NCBI GenBank assembly: GCA_024234975.1
Contig: JACKNH010000007.1
Location: 142,965 to 206,964, forward strand
Origin: Gammaproteobacteria bacterium
GTDB lineage: Bacteria; Pseudomonadota; Gammaproteobacteria; Ga0077536
Reading direction: 5' to 3'
Length of the DNA stretch: 64,000 nt
Part shown: positions 8,240 to 17,892 of the stretch, in pieces
Numbering within the stretch: position 1 is the first letter of the stretch
Layout: every line of letters begins with the position of its first letter
Notes under the pieces: model-generated
What the model was told of the DNA's origin: nothing
The model's database searches: none
Seen by the model: only the letters and a program-made list of their open reading frames with translations
Program-made: the position numbers and the translations under genes

Positions 8240-8646
8240 GTGCTTCCCCGGCTGGTGATGACCAGCCCGACTGGACGGTTCACACGCGGCGCCGTGGTCT
8301 CGTCCGGCTGGCCAATGCCACGCGTTTCTCACTGTCCGGCATCGCCAACTGCTGGCGCACCGAGGAGGCCTTCCGCACGGAGATGATTCTGACCGTCATC
8401 GGCGTGCCGCTGGCGTTCTGGCTGGGACGCAGCGCCGTCGAATACGGCCTGCTGATCGGCTCGTTGCTGATCCTGTTGATGACCGAGTTGTTGAACAGTG
8501 CGATTGAGACCGTCACCGACCGCATCAGTACCGAACAACACGAACTGTCGCGGATAGCCAAGGACATCGCTTCAGCGGCGGTTTTCTTCGGCTTGATCCT
8601 GGTGGGTCTGGTGTGGGGACTGCTGCTCTGGGAAAGGTTCTGGTAG
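8236..8646 (+). CDS. dgkA: Diacylglycerol kinase
   Basis: A 136-residue integral inner-membrane kinase that recycles diacylglycerol to phosphatidic acid with ATP. The N-terminal amphipathic segment (GLVRLANATRFSLSGI), the region EEAFRTEM, three hydrophobic helices and the signature LLMTELLNSAIETVTDR (active-site Glu and Asn) are all present, followed by AKDIASAAVF. Slightly longer than E. coli DgkA because of an extra soluble N-terminus. Coupled by a 4-base overlap to the upstream dehydrogenase gene; the convergent kinase gene ends only 7 bases away. Confidence 0.95.
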   Translation: MSASPAGDDQPDWTVHTRRRGLVRLANATRFSLSGIANCWRTEEAFRTEMILTVIGVPLAFWLGRSAVEYGLLIGSLLILLMTELLNSAIETVTDRISTEQHELSRIAKDIASAAVFFGLILVGLVWGLLLWERFW

Positions 8647-8652
8647 CGAGCC

Positions 8653-9945
8653 TCAGACTGTCGAACGGCGTATCTTGGCCAGGGCTTTGGTGGTGGTGCG
8701 CAGACGGTCGATCAACACTTTCTGAAACGCCTTGGCGAAACGCATCTGGCACGGCAACGACGCCCAGGATTTGATTTCCTTGTCGATCCGGATCAGCGTG
8801 GTGTCACGCCGCGTGGTCACCGCGCCCGCGCGACCACCGCCATCCAGATATTCCATTTCGCCGAATGACTCGCCCGCCTCGAGATCACGGATGTGGGTGC
8901 CATCGACCGTGACTTCGGCTATGCCTTCCACCATCACGTAAAACGCCAGATCGTGTTCGCCCTCGGCAAAGATCCGCTCGTTGGCCTGCCGCCGTTCCCA
9001 GCGCGATACCTTGGTGACTTCCTTCAATTCGGCCTTGGTGAAGTCAGCGAAAAATTTCAGCCCCTGCATTTTGACGATCTTCTCGTCGTCGCTCAGCTGC
9101 ACCGGATCGTGCTTGAGATCCTCCAGTACGCTGTCCAGATCGCGGACGATATCGGCGCCGGACTTGTAGCGCATGTCCAGGCTCTTGGCCAGCATCTTCT
9201 GGATCACCGGCCAGACGCGCGCGGGGACTTCGGCGCGGACCTTCTGAATCGGCTCGGGATCCTCGTTGACAACCTTCTGGATCAGGCTGGTCAGACCCTT
9301 GGCCGCGAACGGCGGCGTGCCGGCCAGCAGTTCGTAAATCACCGAGCCCAGCGAAAACAGGTCTGACTGCTGGGTGATGTCGGCGTCCTGCGCCTGCTCC
9401 GGTGACATGTACAGAGGTGAACCGAACCAGCCCACGATCTGGGTCTGATCCGCGCCCAGGCGGCGGGCGATGCCAAAGTCGCCAATCTTCGCATTGCCGT
9501 CCTTGGTCAACATGATGTTGGCGGGTTTGATGTCCCGATGCAGCACGCCGCTGCGATGCGCGTAGTCCAACGCATCGGCACACTGACGCACCAGCCGGAT
9601 GGCCTCGCGGATCGGCAGCAACGTGTCCGGCTTGCAGTACGAGCGCAGCGTGTCGCCGCCGTCGATGTACTCCATCACCATGTACGGCTGACCTTCGGAT
9701 TCGCCGGCTTCGAAGACCTTCAGGATATGGGCATGGTCAAGTCGCCCGGCTGAGCGCGCCTCGTTGACGAACATGCGCTGGGCCAGTTCGCTGGCCTGGG
9801 TGTCATCGCCGGAATTGGTCGCAACCTTGATCGCCACCAGGCGATCGACATAAGCGTCATGGCCCTTGTAGACGATGCCCATCGAGCCTTTGCCCAGCAC
9901 GTCGATGATGTCGTATTTCCCGACCTTGGATGGCAGTTGTGACAC
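8653..9945 (-). CDS. Serine/threonine kinase with C-terminal cyclic-nucleotide-binding domain (copy 1)
   Basis: A 430-residue soluble Hanks-type kinase fused to a CAP-family domain. Kinase residues 10-270 show the glycine loop LGKGSMGIVY (17-26), VAIK with Lys40, HRDIKPAN (136-143), an intact DFG (156-158) and MSPEQ; all catalytic residues are in place. The cyclic-nucleotide-binding fold at about 305-410 includes SFGEMEYL and GRAGAV, corresponding to the phosphate-binding cassette with its Glu and Arg. No transmembrane segment is seen, unlike PknB-type kinases. I chose GTG 9945, preceded by GAGGG, since it gives the same short N-terminus as the two paralogues; an ATG at 9990 overlaps the upstream gene. 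Probably co-transcribed with the DUF1631 gene. Confidence 0.9.
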   Translation of the reverse strand: MSQLPSKVGKYDIIDVLGKGSMGIVYKGHDAYVDRLVAIKVATNSGDDTQASELAQRMFVNEARSAGRLDHAHILKVFEAGESEGQPYMVMEYIDGGDTLRSYCKPDTLLPIREAIRLVRQCADALDYAHRSGVLHRDIKPANIMLTKDGNAKIGDFGIARRLGADQTQIVGWFGSPLYMSPEQAQDADITQQSDLFSLGSVIYELLAGTPPFAAKGLTSLIQKVVNEDPEPIQKVRAEVPARVWPVIQKMLAKSLDMRYKSGADIVRDLDSVLEDLKHDPVQLSDDEKIVKMQGLKFFADFTKAELKEVTKVSRWERRQANERIFAEGEHDLAFYVMVEGIAEVTVDGTHIRDLEAGESFGEMEYLDGGGRAGAVTTRRDTTLIRIDKEIKSWASLPCQMRFAKAFQKVLIDRLRTTTKALAKIRRSTV

Positions 9946-9958
9946 TTGGTAGCGGCCC

Positions 9959-12900
9959 TCAAGCCTGGGTGAGCGGTTGCGGCTCGGCAATCTCGTGAAT
10001 GAAGTCGATGCCCAGTTCCTTCAACCGCGCGGTGGCGTCGACCGAAGGCTTCAGGCGTGCAATGGACCGTTTGCCCATGAAGTGCACCAGTTCATTAATG
10101 GACCGTACCATCGCCTGCTCGGCAGGGCTGGTTGCGGCCTCGGAAAAATATATCGACTGGATGGATACAAAATCCACCTGCAGTTCCTTGACGTAATCGT
10201 AGGAACCCTGGCCGGTGCCGAACTCGTCGAGGACGAAACGGCAACCGAACTCGCGCAGCGTGCGCACCAGTTCCATGGCGCCGGCGAGGTACTGGTTGGC
10301 ATCGCTGTCGTTCATTGAAAACGCCAGCTTGCCTGGCGGCACCGGTGTTTCCATCAGCTCGTTGACGATGAACTGGGTCAACATTTCATCCTGGATCGAT
10401 GCGCCCGAGAGCGGAATCACCACGCTGTCGTAACGGTCGATCAGTTCCTCGTTGTCTGCCATCCACTTCAGCGCATTGCGGATGGTCCACTGGTCCACTT
10501 CCAGGCGGGAGGTTGACGCCAGCACCGCACGCATGAACAGTTCCGGCGGAATCATCTTGCCGTTGCGATCCTGGCCGGACAGGGTGAGATGCAGCGCCGG
10601 CGCCGAATCGCTGCTTCCTTGCACCGCGCGCAGGCGGCGGAACAACAATGTGAGACGTTCGCGGGCCACGGCTTTCTTCACATAACCGACCAGCTGTTCA
10701 AACTGTTCGCGATTTCGCGCATCGGTGACGCCGGCGACGAACAAGCGCTTGCCGGCAGCTTCGTGCGCCGACTCGCTGGCGGACACTGCGGCTTCTACCA
10801 GCTGTTCACCGGTTTCACTGCCATCCTGGATCTGCGCGATACCACACCAGGTATCGTCGGCGTAATCGACGTCACCATGGCGAATCGGCTCGCCGTGAAT
10901 TTTTTCAATCGTCGATTCGAGGAACTTGTACACCGGTTCCAGGGCGGCATTGCGTACGTAAATGCCGATCTGGTCGTCTGTCAGACGGCCGGCTGTCATT
11001 TCCAGGCGGCCACGCTGTGCCGTCAACGTGTCGGCAACAGTCTTGAGCACAGCGTCGGCAACCTCGGCGTTGGCCGAGCGGCGGAGGTCGGCCAGGTGGC
11101 GCAGATGGAGTACGCCAACCGCACCGCGCGGCCGGTTCTTGTCCGGCACCTGCGGCACCGTACGGTCCAGCAGGTCAATGAAGTTCTTGCGGTTGAGCAT
11201 GCCGGTGGCGTGATCGTGAACCACTTCGGATTCAAGCTCACCATGCATGCGGTTCAGCATGCCGAAAAAGGCTCGATTGATCGGCGGCAGCCGTTGCTCG
11301 TCCAGCAGTTTGAGAATGCCGCGGCGAAGGTACATGGCCACCTGCTGCAATGTCAGCGTCTGTGCCTTGGCCCCGGTGTTGTCGACGAACACGTAAGGGT
11401 CAAAGCCCTCGCCCACCCAGGCCAGCGTCAACAGTTGACTGTTATTGCGCCCGGGGTTCATCACGAACCTGTCGCCGACATGTAATTCCTTGCCACGCTT
11501 GAGCCAGCGTGACCACTCCGCATGCATTTCCTGGGTGCGTGCGACCTCGGTACTTTCGCCCGGAACCTGCGTCCCGCGACGCTGTTTCAACATCTCGTTC
11601 TGTTCGCTGCTCGTCTTGACGACGTTGGCGACGTTGGCATCGAACGCCGCGCGCTGCGCGCGCAGGATGTCATCGAGATCGTTCAGCACATCACCGAAGA
11701 TGTTGATGTCGCTGTTGAAGTCGCGGTTGAGCCGATCAATCAGGCCGCTGACGCGCTCGATATCGTCATAGCCGTCCGGACTCAGGCCGGCACGTACCGC
11801 AGCCACCCGGTCCAGCACCTGACGGGCGGGATGTTCTGCGCTCTCGAAGAAGCGCGGGTCAAGCAGACCGGCCTTATAGACCGAAGGCTGCATGCGTCGG
11901 AGTTGAGCCTTGGCGGCGTCCGGCACCATGACGTCGTCGATCAGTGCGCGGAACAGGTTGGCGATGACTTCAATGGCGTCCTGCTCGTGGTCACCAATGC
12001 TGCCGGCCGGCACACCGGCGCTGCCGAGGGCATCAAAAATGCGGGACTTGATGGATTCGACATCGAACAATTGCGGCGAGGTGCGATCAAGCATATCGGC
12101 CTGCATGGCGTGCAAGCCGTCAACAATCTGGCCGGAGGAATACGGGGCCAGTCCGCCACCTGCGGCGCCGCCACTGACACCAATTGCACGACCGAGTTGA
12201 TCGGCCAGCCGACGACGTATCGCCATCATGTGCTGCGCCGCGCCGTAGGCACGGTCTATCGTTGGCGGCGCGACGAAGCCGCCACTGCTGAAGGCCATGC
12301 CCGCCGCAGGCACGCCCGGCGTACCGGTTGAGGAGCCACCCACGGCAACACCGCCGGCAACACCGGTGCTGCCTGCCGTGGCAGAAAAGTCATAGCCGCC
12401 GAGGCCGGCACCCGCGGCGACCTGTGCATGCGGGTAGCCACCTGCCGGTTGCGACGATCCACCCGCAGGCCATACCCCCGAGGATGTAAATTGCCCGGCG
12501 GCGGCGCTGCCTGCCACGCCAGATGGACCTGGCGGTTGCGCAAATGCCGGTCCGGGCGACACGGCACCAGGCCCCGTCCGCTCGGCCGGCGCCTGTCCGG
12601 GGCTGGTACTGCCGCCCACGGCGTAGCCGGCGCCACCGCCCAGTGTTCCTGCGAGGTTGTCAGTTGCGGCATCCGGCCTGCGGCCAGGGCTGGCAGACTC
12701 ACGCTTCTTTACGACCTGCGGCCGCTCGGCTTCGATTTTCGGTAGTACGCCGTTCTCAATGAGGATCCGGTTCGCTGCGTTGACCAATTCATTGAACACC
12801 GCCCCGATGCTGGTGGACAGCGTTCGCAAGACGACGGTCAATGGCTCGCGCGGCAGGTTGCTTTTCTGCACGGTGTGGGCCGCGATTTCGCAGACAACGG

Positions 12901-13726
12901 CCGGCCCCAGTGGATTTACCGATGCGTCCACTGTCTTGTTACCGATGAACGACAACCGCTTCTCCAGCTCGCCGAGCGCATCCTTCAGCCGCGTCTCGAT
13001 CGAAGAGACCATGTCGGAAACGGTCAGGAAATCCTCAAACTCGTCCTTTTCAACCAACGACAATGACGAAAAGGTGCGGCCCTGGGTCGAACCGCCACTC
13101 GAATTCAGGGGATTGCGCAAGTCACGCAATGCCTGTTCAAGCAGATTTTCGAATTCCTTTTGCGACGTGCCCCGGCCCTTGCGCCATTGGGTCTGCGCAT
13201 CGAGGTACACGGCCTGCTCGGCATTGGACGCGGCATCACGCGCAGCCAGAAACAAGGCATCGTCCGCCGCCTTGGCAAACCTGTCGAACATGTCCCTGGC
13301 CCAGCCGCGGGTAAGGGTAACCAGTGGCGTGATGACCTTGGTGTACTCAGTGGCGAACTTCTGATCGACGTCGCCACTGGTCCGCTTGCCGGCATCGGAG
13401 AGCGCCAGCCTGGTCAGCCCCAGCAGTACTTCCGCCGGCGGGTCATCAAATGCGACACCGAGTCCCGAACCGGTCACCCGCATGACCTTGACCCGGAGCT
13501 GGTGCGGCCGGCTTTGACCGCCATGATTCAGCTCGAAGCTGAGCATGGCGCCGCCCATCGGCTGCAGGCCGGACATCTGCTCGGTGCTCAACGCGATGAA
13601 CATGCCGGCTTCGCAGAAGTCGCGAACCGTGCAGCGAAGCGCACCACTGCCTGGCGATGACAATTGCGCGGCCAGATTCAGGGGATGGCGGGTAAAACGC
13701 CGTTTTTCGGCACCAGCAGCGGGCAT
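9959..13726 (-). CDS. PilZ-DUF1631-degenerate GGDEF/EAL regulatory protein
   Basis: A 1255-residue cytoplasmic multidomain protein. The order is: PilZ-like domain (residues about 8-105, RRFTRHPLNLAAQL, but without a full RxxxR...DxSxxG set); DUF1631-type helical region; a Gly/Pro/Ser-rich linker at about 345-480; more DUF1631; a GGDEF-like domain beginning DHATGMLNRKNFIDLLDRTV, with GRLTDDQ in place of GGDEF; and an EAL-like domain with LDEFGTGQGSYDYVKEL but no EAL motif. Both c-di-GMP domains thus look catalytically dead, suggesting a scaffold or effector. ATG 13726 fits the -10/-35 at 13772-13801; the ATG at 13810 lies upstream of that promoter's start site. The kinase gene follows directly. 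Confidence 0.88.
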   Translation of the reverse strand: MPAAGAEKRRFTRHPLNLAAQLSSPGSGALRCTVRDFCEAGMFIALSTEQMSGLQPMGGAMLSFELNHGGQSRPHQLRVKVMRVTGSGLGVAFDDPPAEVLLGLTRLALSDAGKRTSGDVDQKFATEYTKVITPLVTLTRGWARDMFDRFAKAADDALFLAARDAASNAEQAVYLDAQTQWRKGRGTSQKEFENLLEQALRDLRNPLNSSGGSTQGRTFSSLSLVEKDEFEDFLTVSDMVSSIETRLKDALGELEKRLSFIGNKTVDASVNPLGPAVVCEIAAHTVQKSNLPREPLTVVLRTLSTSIGAVFNELVNAANRILIENGVLPKIEAERPQVVKKRESASPGRRPDAATDNLAGTLGGGAGYAVGGSTSPGQAPAERTGPGAVSPGPAFAQPPGPSGVAGSAAAGQFTSSGVWPAGGSSQPAGGYPHAQVAAGAGLGGYDFSATAGSTGVAGGVAVGGSSTGTPGVPAAGMAFSSGGFVAPPTIDRAYGAAQHMMAIRRRLADQLGRAIGVSGGAAGGGLAPYSSGQIVDGLHAMQADMLDRTSPQLFDVESIKSRIFDALGSAGVPAGSIGDHEQDAIEVIANLFRALIDDVMVPDAAKAQLRRMQPSVYKAGLLDPRFFESAEHPARQVLDRVAAVRAGLSPDGYDDIERVSGLIDRLNRDFNSDINIFGDVLNDLDDILRAQRAAFDANVANVVKTSSEQNEMLKQRRGTQVPGESTEVARTQEMHAEWSRWLKRGKELHVGDRFVMNPGRNNSQLLTLAWVGEGFDPYVFVDNTGAKAQTLTLQQVAMYLRRGILKLLDEQRLPPINRAFFGMLNRMHGELESEVVHDHATGMLNRKNFIDLLDRTVPQVPDKNRPRGAVGVLHLRHLADLRRSANAEVADAVLKTVADTLTAQRGRLEMTAGRLTDDQIGIYVRNAALEPVYKFLESTIEKIHGEPIRHGDVDYADDTWCGIAQIQDGSETGEQLVEAAVSASESAHEAAGKRLFVAGVTDARNREQFEQLVGYVKKAVARERLTLLFRRLRAVQGSSDSAPALHLTLSGQDRNGKMIPPELFMRAVLASTSRLEVDQWTIRNALKWMADNEELIDRYDSVVIPLSGASIQDEMLTQFIVNELMETPVPPGKLAFSMNDSDANQYLAGAMELVRTLREFGCRFVLDEFGTGQGSYDYVKELQVDFVSIQSIYFSEAATSPAEQAMVRSINELVHFMGKRSIARLKPSVDATARLKELGIDFIHEIAEPQPLTQA

Positions 13727-13771
13727 GTTATGAACAGTTCCGTTGGAAACTCTGGCCTTGGGCAGACTCGG

Positions 13772-13801
13772 AGTATAAAAGGCCGCATCCGGCCACCGCA
13801 A
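13772..13801 (-). promoter_or_regulatory. Candidate sigma70 promoter for the DUF1631-kinase operon
   Basis: On the minus strand, TTGCGG (13796-13801), an 18-base spacer, and TATACT (13772-13777). Transcription would start near 13765, about 40 bases before the ATG at 13726, which supports that start codon. Confidence 0.5.
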
Positions 13802-13971
13802 ACTGCACAATGACAGAAGCGTTCCGCGCCTGCTACAGGGATTGTCTCAAGTCAGGAAAGTTCGCTTACCGCATGGGGTGGATCAGCGCTGGTCATCCGC
13901 CCCATCGACGCGCAAGCCCGGCAGCACCCTGTGATAAACTGCCCGCCCGTGTCGTCGGATTGGAGAGTGCC

Positions 13972-14541
13972 ATGCGCCTGTTTGTTATTCTTGCAATTTC
14001 CTTGATCGCCAATGTCGCCAACGCCGCCTGGCACGTTGACCCGAACGCATCTACTGTCAGCTTCGCGACCATCAAGGCGGACAACGTCGGCGAGTCCCAT
14101 CGCTTCACCCACGTCACCGGCACCATCGCCGACGACGGCTACGTCAATATTGAAATCGACCTGGCGAGTGTTGATACCGCAGTCGAGGTGCGCGACCAGC
14201 GCATGCGCGACATTCTGTTCCAGGTCATGGATTTCCCTGCCGCGGTGATCACGACGCGCATCGAGCCAGCGGCATTGCATACCATGTCGATCGGCAGTTC
14301 CAAAGTCATGAATACTGAAGCGACGGTGACCGTACACGGCCAGAGTACCGCCGTCACCCTCGCGGTCCGCGTCAGCCGGCTGGGCGAGAACCTGGTGCAG
14401 ATTGCGAGCGAGAAGCTGCTGATCGTCAACGCGGCACAATTCAATCTGGCAGCGGGCGTGGATGAGCTGCGCAAGGTTGCCGGGCTGGAACGGATCAGCC
14501 TTGCCGTACCGGTCAGCTTCGTACTTGAATTGAGTCGATAA
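13972..14541 (+). CDS. YceI family periplasmic protein
   Basis: A 189-residue exported protein of the YceI-like lipocalin fold, a family that binds isoprenoid-type lipids in the periplasm. Residues 1-19 are a signal peptide (RLFVILAISLIANVANA), cleaved before AWHVDPNASTVSF, the usual start of a mature YceI. RDQRMRDILF and the beta-rich C-terminus match the family. The ATG at 13972 has GGAGAG five bases upstream; a longer frame from 13810 would bury the signal peptide. The physiological role is not evident from the neighbours. The glnS start lies 22 bases downstream. Confidence 0.88.
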   Translation: MRLFVILAISLIANVANAAWHVDPNASTVSFATIKADNVGESHRFTHVTGTIADDGYVNIEIDLASVDTAVEVRDQRMRDILFQVMDFPAAVITTRIEPAALHTMSIGSSKVMNTEATVTVHGQSTAVTLAVRVSRLGENLVQIASEKLLIVNAAQFNLAAGVDELRKVAGLERISLAVPVSFVLELSR

Positions 14542-14563
14542 ACAGGGTCAGAAACACTTTGCT

Positions 14564-16252
14564 ATGGGTGCTCCGGACAACACCGCACAGAAAACTGATT
14601 TCATCCGTCAGCGCATCGCCGCCGACCTTGCGCAGGGAAAGAATGACGGCCGGGTCTGTACCCGATTCCCGCCTGAGCCCAATGGCTACCTGCATGTTGG
14701 CCATGCGAAGGCCATTTGTATCAATTTCGGTATCGCGAATGACTTCAACGGCGTTTGCAACCTGCGCTTCGACGATACCAATCCGGAGACTGAAACCGAC
14801 GAGTTTCAACGTGCGATCAAGCAGGACATAGAGTGGCTGGGATTTTCCTGGGGCGACCGGCTGTTCCACGCATCCGATTACTTCCAGGCCCTGTACGATT
14901 TCGCCGAAGTCCTGATTAACGACGGCAAGGCGTATGTTGACAGCTTGTCTGCGGACGAAATTCGGCAGTATCGGGGAACGTTGACCGAACCCGGCAAGGA
15001 CAGTCCGCATCGCAGCCGTAGCGTTGAGGAAAATCTTGATCTGTTCCGCCGCATGCGGGCGGGCGATTTCAAAGATGGCGAACATGTTCTACGAGCCCGA
15101 ATCGATATGGCCGCAGCAAACATTAATATGCGCGATCCGACGCTCTACCGCATCCGCCACGCGCCGCATCACCGGTCCGGCACCACTTGGTGCATATACC
15201 CGATGTATGACTATGCACATTGCATCTCCGACGCGCTGGAAGGCATCACCCATTCGCTGTGTTCGCTGGAATACGAGGATCACAGGCCGCTTTACGACTG
15301 GATACTTGATCAATTGCCCGTTGCCTGTCATCCGCAGCAGATCGAGTTTGCACGCGGCGAGCTGGACCACACGATCACCAGCAAGCGCAAACTCAAGCGA
15401 CTGGTGGAAGAACACCATGTCGATGGTTGGGACGATCCGCGGCTGCCGACCTTGAGCGGTTTGCGTCGGCGTGGGATCCCGCCGGCGGCGTTACGTGAAT
15501 TCTGGAATCGTGCCGGCGTCACCAAGAAGTACACCATCATCGACGCCAGTGCGCTGGAAGCCTGCGTACGTGAAGATCTGGACCGTGCCGCGCCGCGCGC
15601 GCTGGCGGTATTGAACCCGCTGCTGGTCACGATCGAAAACTATCCCGACGACGGACCGCTGGAAAATCTGACGGCACAGAATCATCCCAAGGACGACACC
15701 CTCGGTACCCGTGACGTGCCATTTGGCCGGCAGATATACATCGAGCGCGATGATTTCATGGAGTCGCCCAGCAAGGACTTCTTCCGCCTGGCTCCCGGAC
15801 GCGAAGTCCGCCTGCGATTTGCGTACTTCGTCACCTGCACGGACGTCATCAAGGATCCGGCTACGGGTGAGGTCATCGAATTACGCTGCACTTATGATCC
15901 CGCCACACGCGGTGGTAACGCACCTGATGGCCGCAAGGTGAAAGGTACGATTCACTGGGTGGCGGCCGCGACCGCAGTGCGCGCGGAAGTAAGACTTTAC
16001 GACCGCTTGTTCAACGTGCCGGACCCTGGCGTGGAAGAGGATTTTCTTCGCCACATCAATCCGGCTTCCAAGGAAGTCCTTGGCAACTGCGTGGTGGAAC
16101 CGTCATTGGCCGCCGCCGCACCTGAGGCCCGCTTTCAGTTTGAGCGGCTCGGTTATTTCTGTGCCGATCGCCATGACCATTCGGCCGCAAAGCCGGTTTT
16201 CAACCGCACTGTGACGCTGCGGGATACCTGGGCAAAAATCAGCGGCCGCTGA
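14564..16252 (+). CDS. glnS: Glutamine--tRNA ligase
   Basis: A 562-residue class I aminoacyl-tRNA synthetase that charges tRNA-Gln. The HIGH-type motif is PEPNGYLHVGHAKAI (from about residue 42), the KMSKS-type loop is ITSKRKLKRL (around 273), and the C-terminal anticodon-binding beta-barrels follow. Length matches bacterial GlnRS. Its presence means Gln-tRNA is made directly, as is usual in Gammaproteobacteria. It starts 22 bases after the yceI-like gene and may share its transcript. Confidence 0.97.
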   Translation: MGAPDNTAQKTDFIRQRIAADLAQGKNDGRVCTRFPPEPNGYLHVGHAKAICINFGIANDFNGVCNLRFDDTNPETETDEFQRAIKQDIEWLGFSWGDRLFHASDYFQALYDFAEVLINDGKAYVDSLSADEIRQYRGTLTEPGKDSPHRSRSVEENLDLFRRMRAGDFKDGEHVLRARIDMAAANINMRDPTLYRIRHAPHHRSGTTWCIYPMYDYAHCISDALEGITHSLCSLEYEDHRPLYDWILDQLPVACHPQQIEFARGELDHTITSKRKLKRLVEEHHVDGWDDPRLPTLSGLRRRGIPPAALREFWNRAGVTKKYTIIDASALEACVREDLDRAAPRALAVLNPLLVTIENYPDDGPLENLTAQNHPKDDTLGTRDVPFGRQIYIERDDFMESPSKDFFRLAPGREVRLRFAYFVTCTDVIKDPATGEVIELRCTYDPATRGGNAPDGRKVKGTIHWVAAATAVRAEVRLYDRLFNVPDPGVEEDFLRHINPASKEVLGNCVVEPSLAAAAPEARFQFERLGYFCADRHDHSAAKPVFNRTVTLRDTWAKISGR

Positions 16253-16272
16253 CCCGACAGGATGCCGGGATG

Positions 16273-16758
16273 CTATTCGGAATCTGGCGTTCCAACGATC
16301 CTGGTCATCCTGTGCGCCGCCAGCCGACCGCAGTAATAGCGCGGCAGAATGCGTTCCTGCTTGAAGCCGAGTGACTCGTAGAACCGGTGCGCGCCGGTGT
16401 TGTCGGCCCGCACTTCAAGGGCGATCTCATTGATACCCGCGACAAGTACTGACTCTTCCAACCAGGCATATAACGCGCTGCCAACACCTTGACGACGCGC
16501 CGCGGAATGCACCGCCAGCAACATCAGGTATGCCCGCAGGTCACCGAACTTCATCATTGCGAAACCGACGATCGACGAATCACGAAGTGCCAGGATTGCG
16601 CAGGTTTCGCGATCCTTGAGTGCGTCGCGGATCCGTTGTCCGGTCCACTGCCAGAGCGGCAGACCTTGTTCAATGTAATCACGTGACATCTCGGCCATCA
16701 GGTCCGCATCACGCGGTCGGGCCAGTTTTACGCTGATGCCGGGTTCGAGTCTTGCCAT
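16273..16758 (-). CDS. GNAT family N-acetyltransferase
   Basis: A 161-residue acetyl-CoA-dependent acetyltransferase. The acetyl-CoA loop is RRQGVGSALYAWLEE (Q/RxxGxG/A), followed by IALEVRADNTGAHRFYESLGF, the motif B pattern typical of RimI-like enzymes. The substrate is unknown: ribosomal protein S18 would need RimI-specific residues that I cannot confirm, and no tsaB or other context supports it. Starts 13 bases after hslO ends, so the two may form an operon. Confidence 0.85.
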   Translation of the reverse strand: MARLEPGISVKLARPRDADLMAEMSRDYIEQGLPLWQWTGQRIRDALKDRETCAILALRDSSIVGFAMMKFGDLRAYLMLLAVHSAARRQGVGSALYAWLEESVLVAGINEIALEVRADNTGAHRFYESLGFKQERILPRYYCGRLAAHRMTRIVGTPDSE

Positions 16759-16771
16759 GTCCTTGGCCTTT

Positions 16772-17671
16772 TCAATGCCGGGTCTGCCCGACGGAATCGA
16801 TGTGGGTCGTACTTTCGAGCTGCCTGCAGTCGACCGCGTCGAACAGGTATTCGCAGCCGCAGAATTCGCAGGTCACCGTCACCACCTCCTGTTCGGCTGC
16901 CAGCGCTTGAAGCTCTTCGCTGCCCAATGCACGCAGCAGGCCGGCACTGCGTTGTCTTGAACAGCTACAGCTGAAACTGACCGGGCCAGGGTCGAAAATG
17001 CGGACCCGCTCTTCGTTGAACAAGCGGAACAGCAAATCGTCCGCATGCAAGGTGAGCAACTCGTTGGCAGTAACCGTTTCGGCGAGATAGTTGACGCGGT
17101 TCCAGTTTTCGTCTGCCTCATCCTGGCCGATGGCCTGTGCTGACGGCAGCCGCTGCAGGAACAAGCCGGCACAGCGTTGTTCATCCGCCGCCAGCCAAAG
17201 TGCCGTGCCAGTCTGCTCTGAACTGCTGAAATAATTGGCCAGCGTCTGCGCCAGGGCAGGATGGGTCAATTCCACGGTTCCGGTGTATGGCTCGCCGCGT
17301 GTTCTCTCGATCGAAACCATCAGTTGGCCGTCGGGGCATAATTGCTGCAAATCGGTGGTATCCGGGAGCGCGTCATGCCACCGGGCAACAGCGCGTAAAC
17401 CGCCAGCGTTAGTGATTTGCGCCACCAGCAGGTGCAGTGGGCCTGCGCCACGGATTTGCAATGTGATCTTGCCGTCGAATTTCAAAATGCCACCCAGCAG
17501 CGCGATGGCTGCACATGCCTGGCCCAGCACATCACGAACCACCGGCGGATACACCACGCGCCGCTGTATTTCCCGCCAGGTCAGATCAAGCTGGGCAAAC
17601 TGTCCACGGACATCGGCCGATTCAATGACGAACCGGTGATTGAGATCGTGGGAAGAAGAATCTTTCGGCAT
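16772..17671 (-). CDS. hslO: Hsp33 redox-regulated chaperonin
   Basis: A 299-residue cytosolic holdase activated by oxidation. The N-terminal fold opens HRFVIESADVRGQFAQLD; the C-terminal zinc site has CSC (in FSCSCSRQRS) and CEFC (in VTCEFCGCEY), giving the CxC/CxxC set that forms disulfides under oxidative stress. An additional cysteine follows in CGCEY. The ATG at 17671 gives the family N-terminus; the longer frame from 17719 adds non-conserved residues. The tRNA-Arg gene lies upstream on the other strand. Confidence 0.95.
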   Translation of the reverse strand: MPKDSSSHDLNHRFVIESADVRGQFAQLDLTWREIQRRVVYPPVVRDVLGQACAAIALLGGILKFDGKITLQIRGAGPLHLLVAQITNAGGLRAVARWHDALPDTTDLQQLCPDGQLMVSIERTRGEPYTGTVELTHPALAQTLANYFSSSEQTGTALWLAADEQRCAGLFLQRLPSAQAIGQDEADENWNRVNYLAETVTANELLTLHADDLLFRLFNEERVRIFDPGPVSFSCSCSRQRSAGLLRALGSEELQALAAEQEVVTVTCEFCGCEYLFDAVDCRQLESTTHIDSVGQTRH

Positions 17672-17794
17672 GTTCAACGAGTTACCGAGGTTGCCGGATA
17701 ACAGTCGACACACTACCATGAGCGCGCGACGCGAGGAACCGTCAGTGCGGATCCTGTTCGCATTGCGGGTTAAACGTTCCGCAACACATCATTT

Positions 17795-17870
17795 GCCCCG
17801 GTAGCTCAGTGGATAGAGCACGCGCCTCCTAAGCGCGGGGTCGCAGGTTCGATTCCTGCCCGGGGCGCCA
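17795..17870 (+). tRNA. tRNA-Arg (anticodon CCT)
   Basis: A 76-base cloverleaf with encoded CCA. Acceptor GCCCCGG pairs with CCGGGGC; D-stem GCTC/GAGC; anticodon stem CGCGC/GCGCG with loop CTCCTAA giving anticodon CCT for AGG codons; T-arm contains GGTTCGATTCC. It is 22 bases from the stop of the second kinase gene. No duplicated 3' end that would mark an integration site is seen nearby. Confidence 0.97.
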
Positions 17871-17892
17871 GCAGCACAGTGCGATGCGCCGG

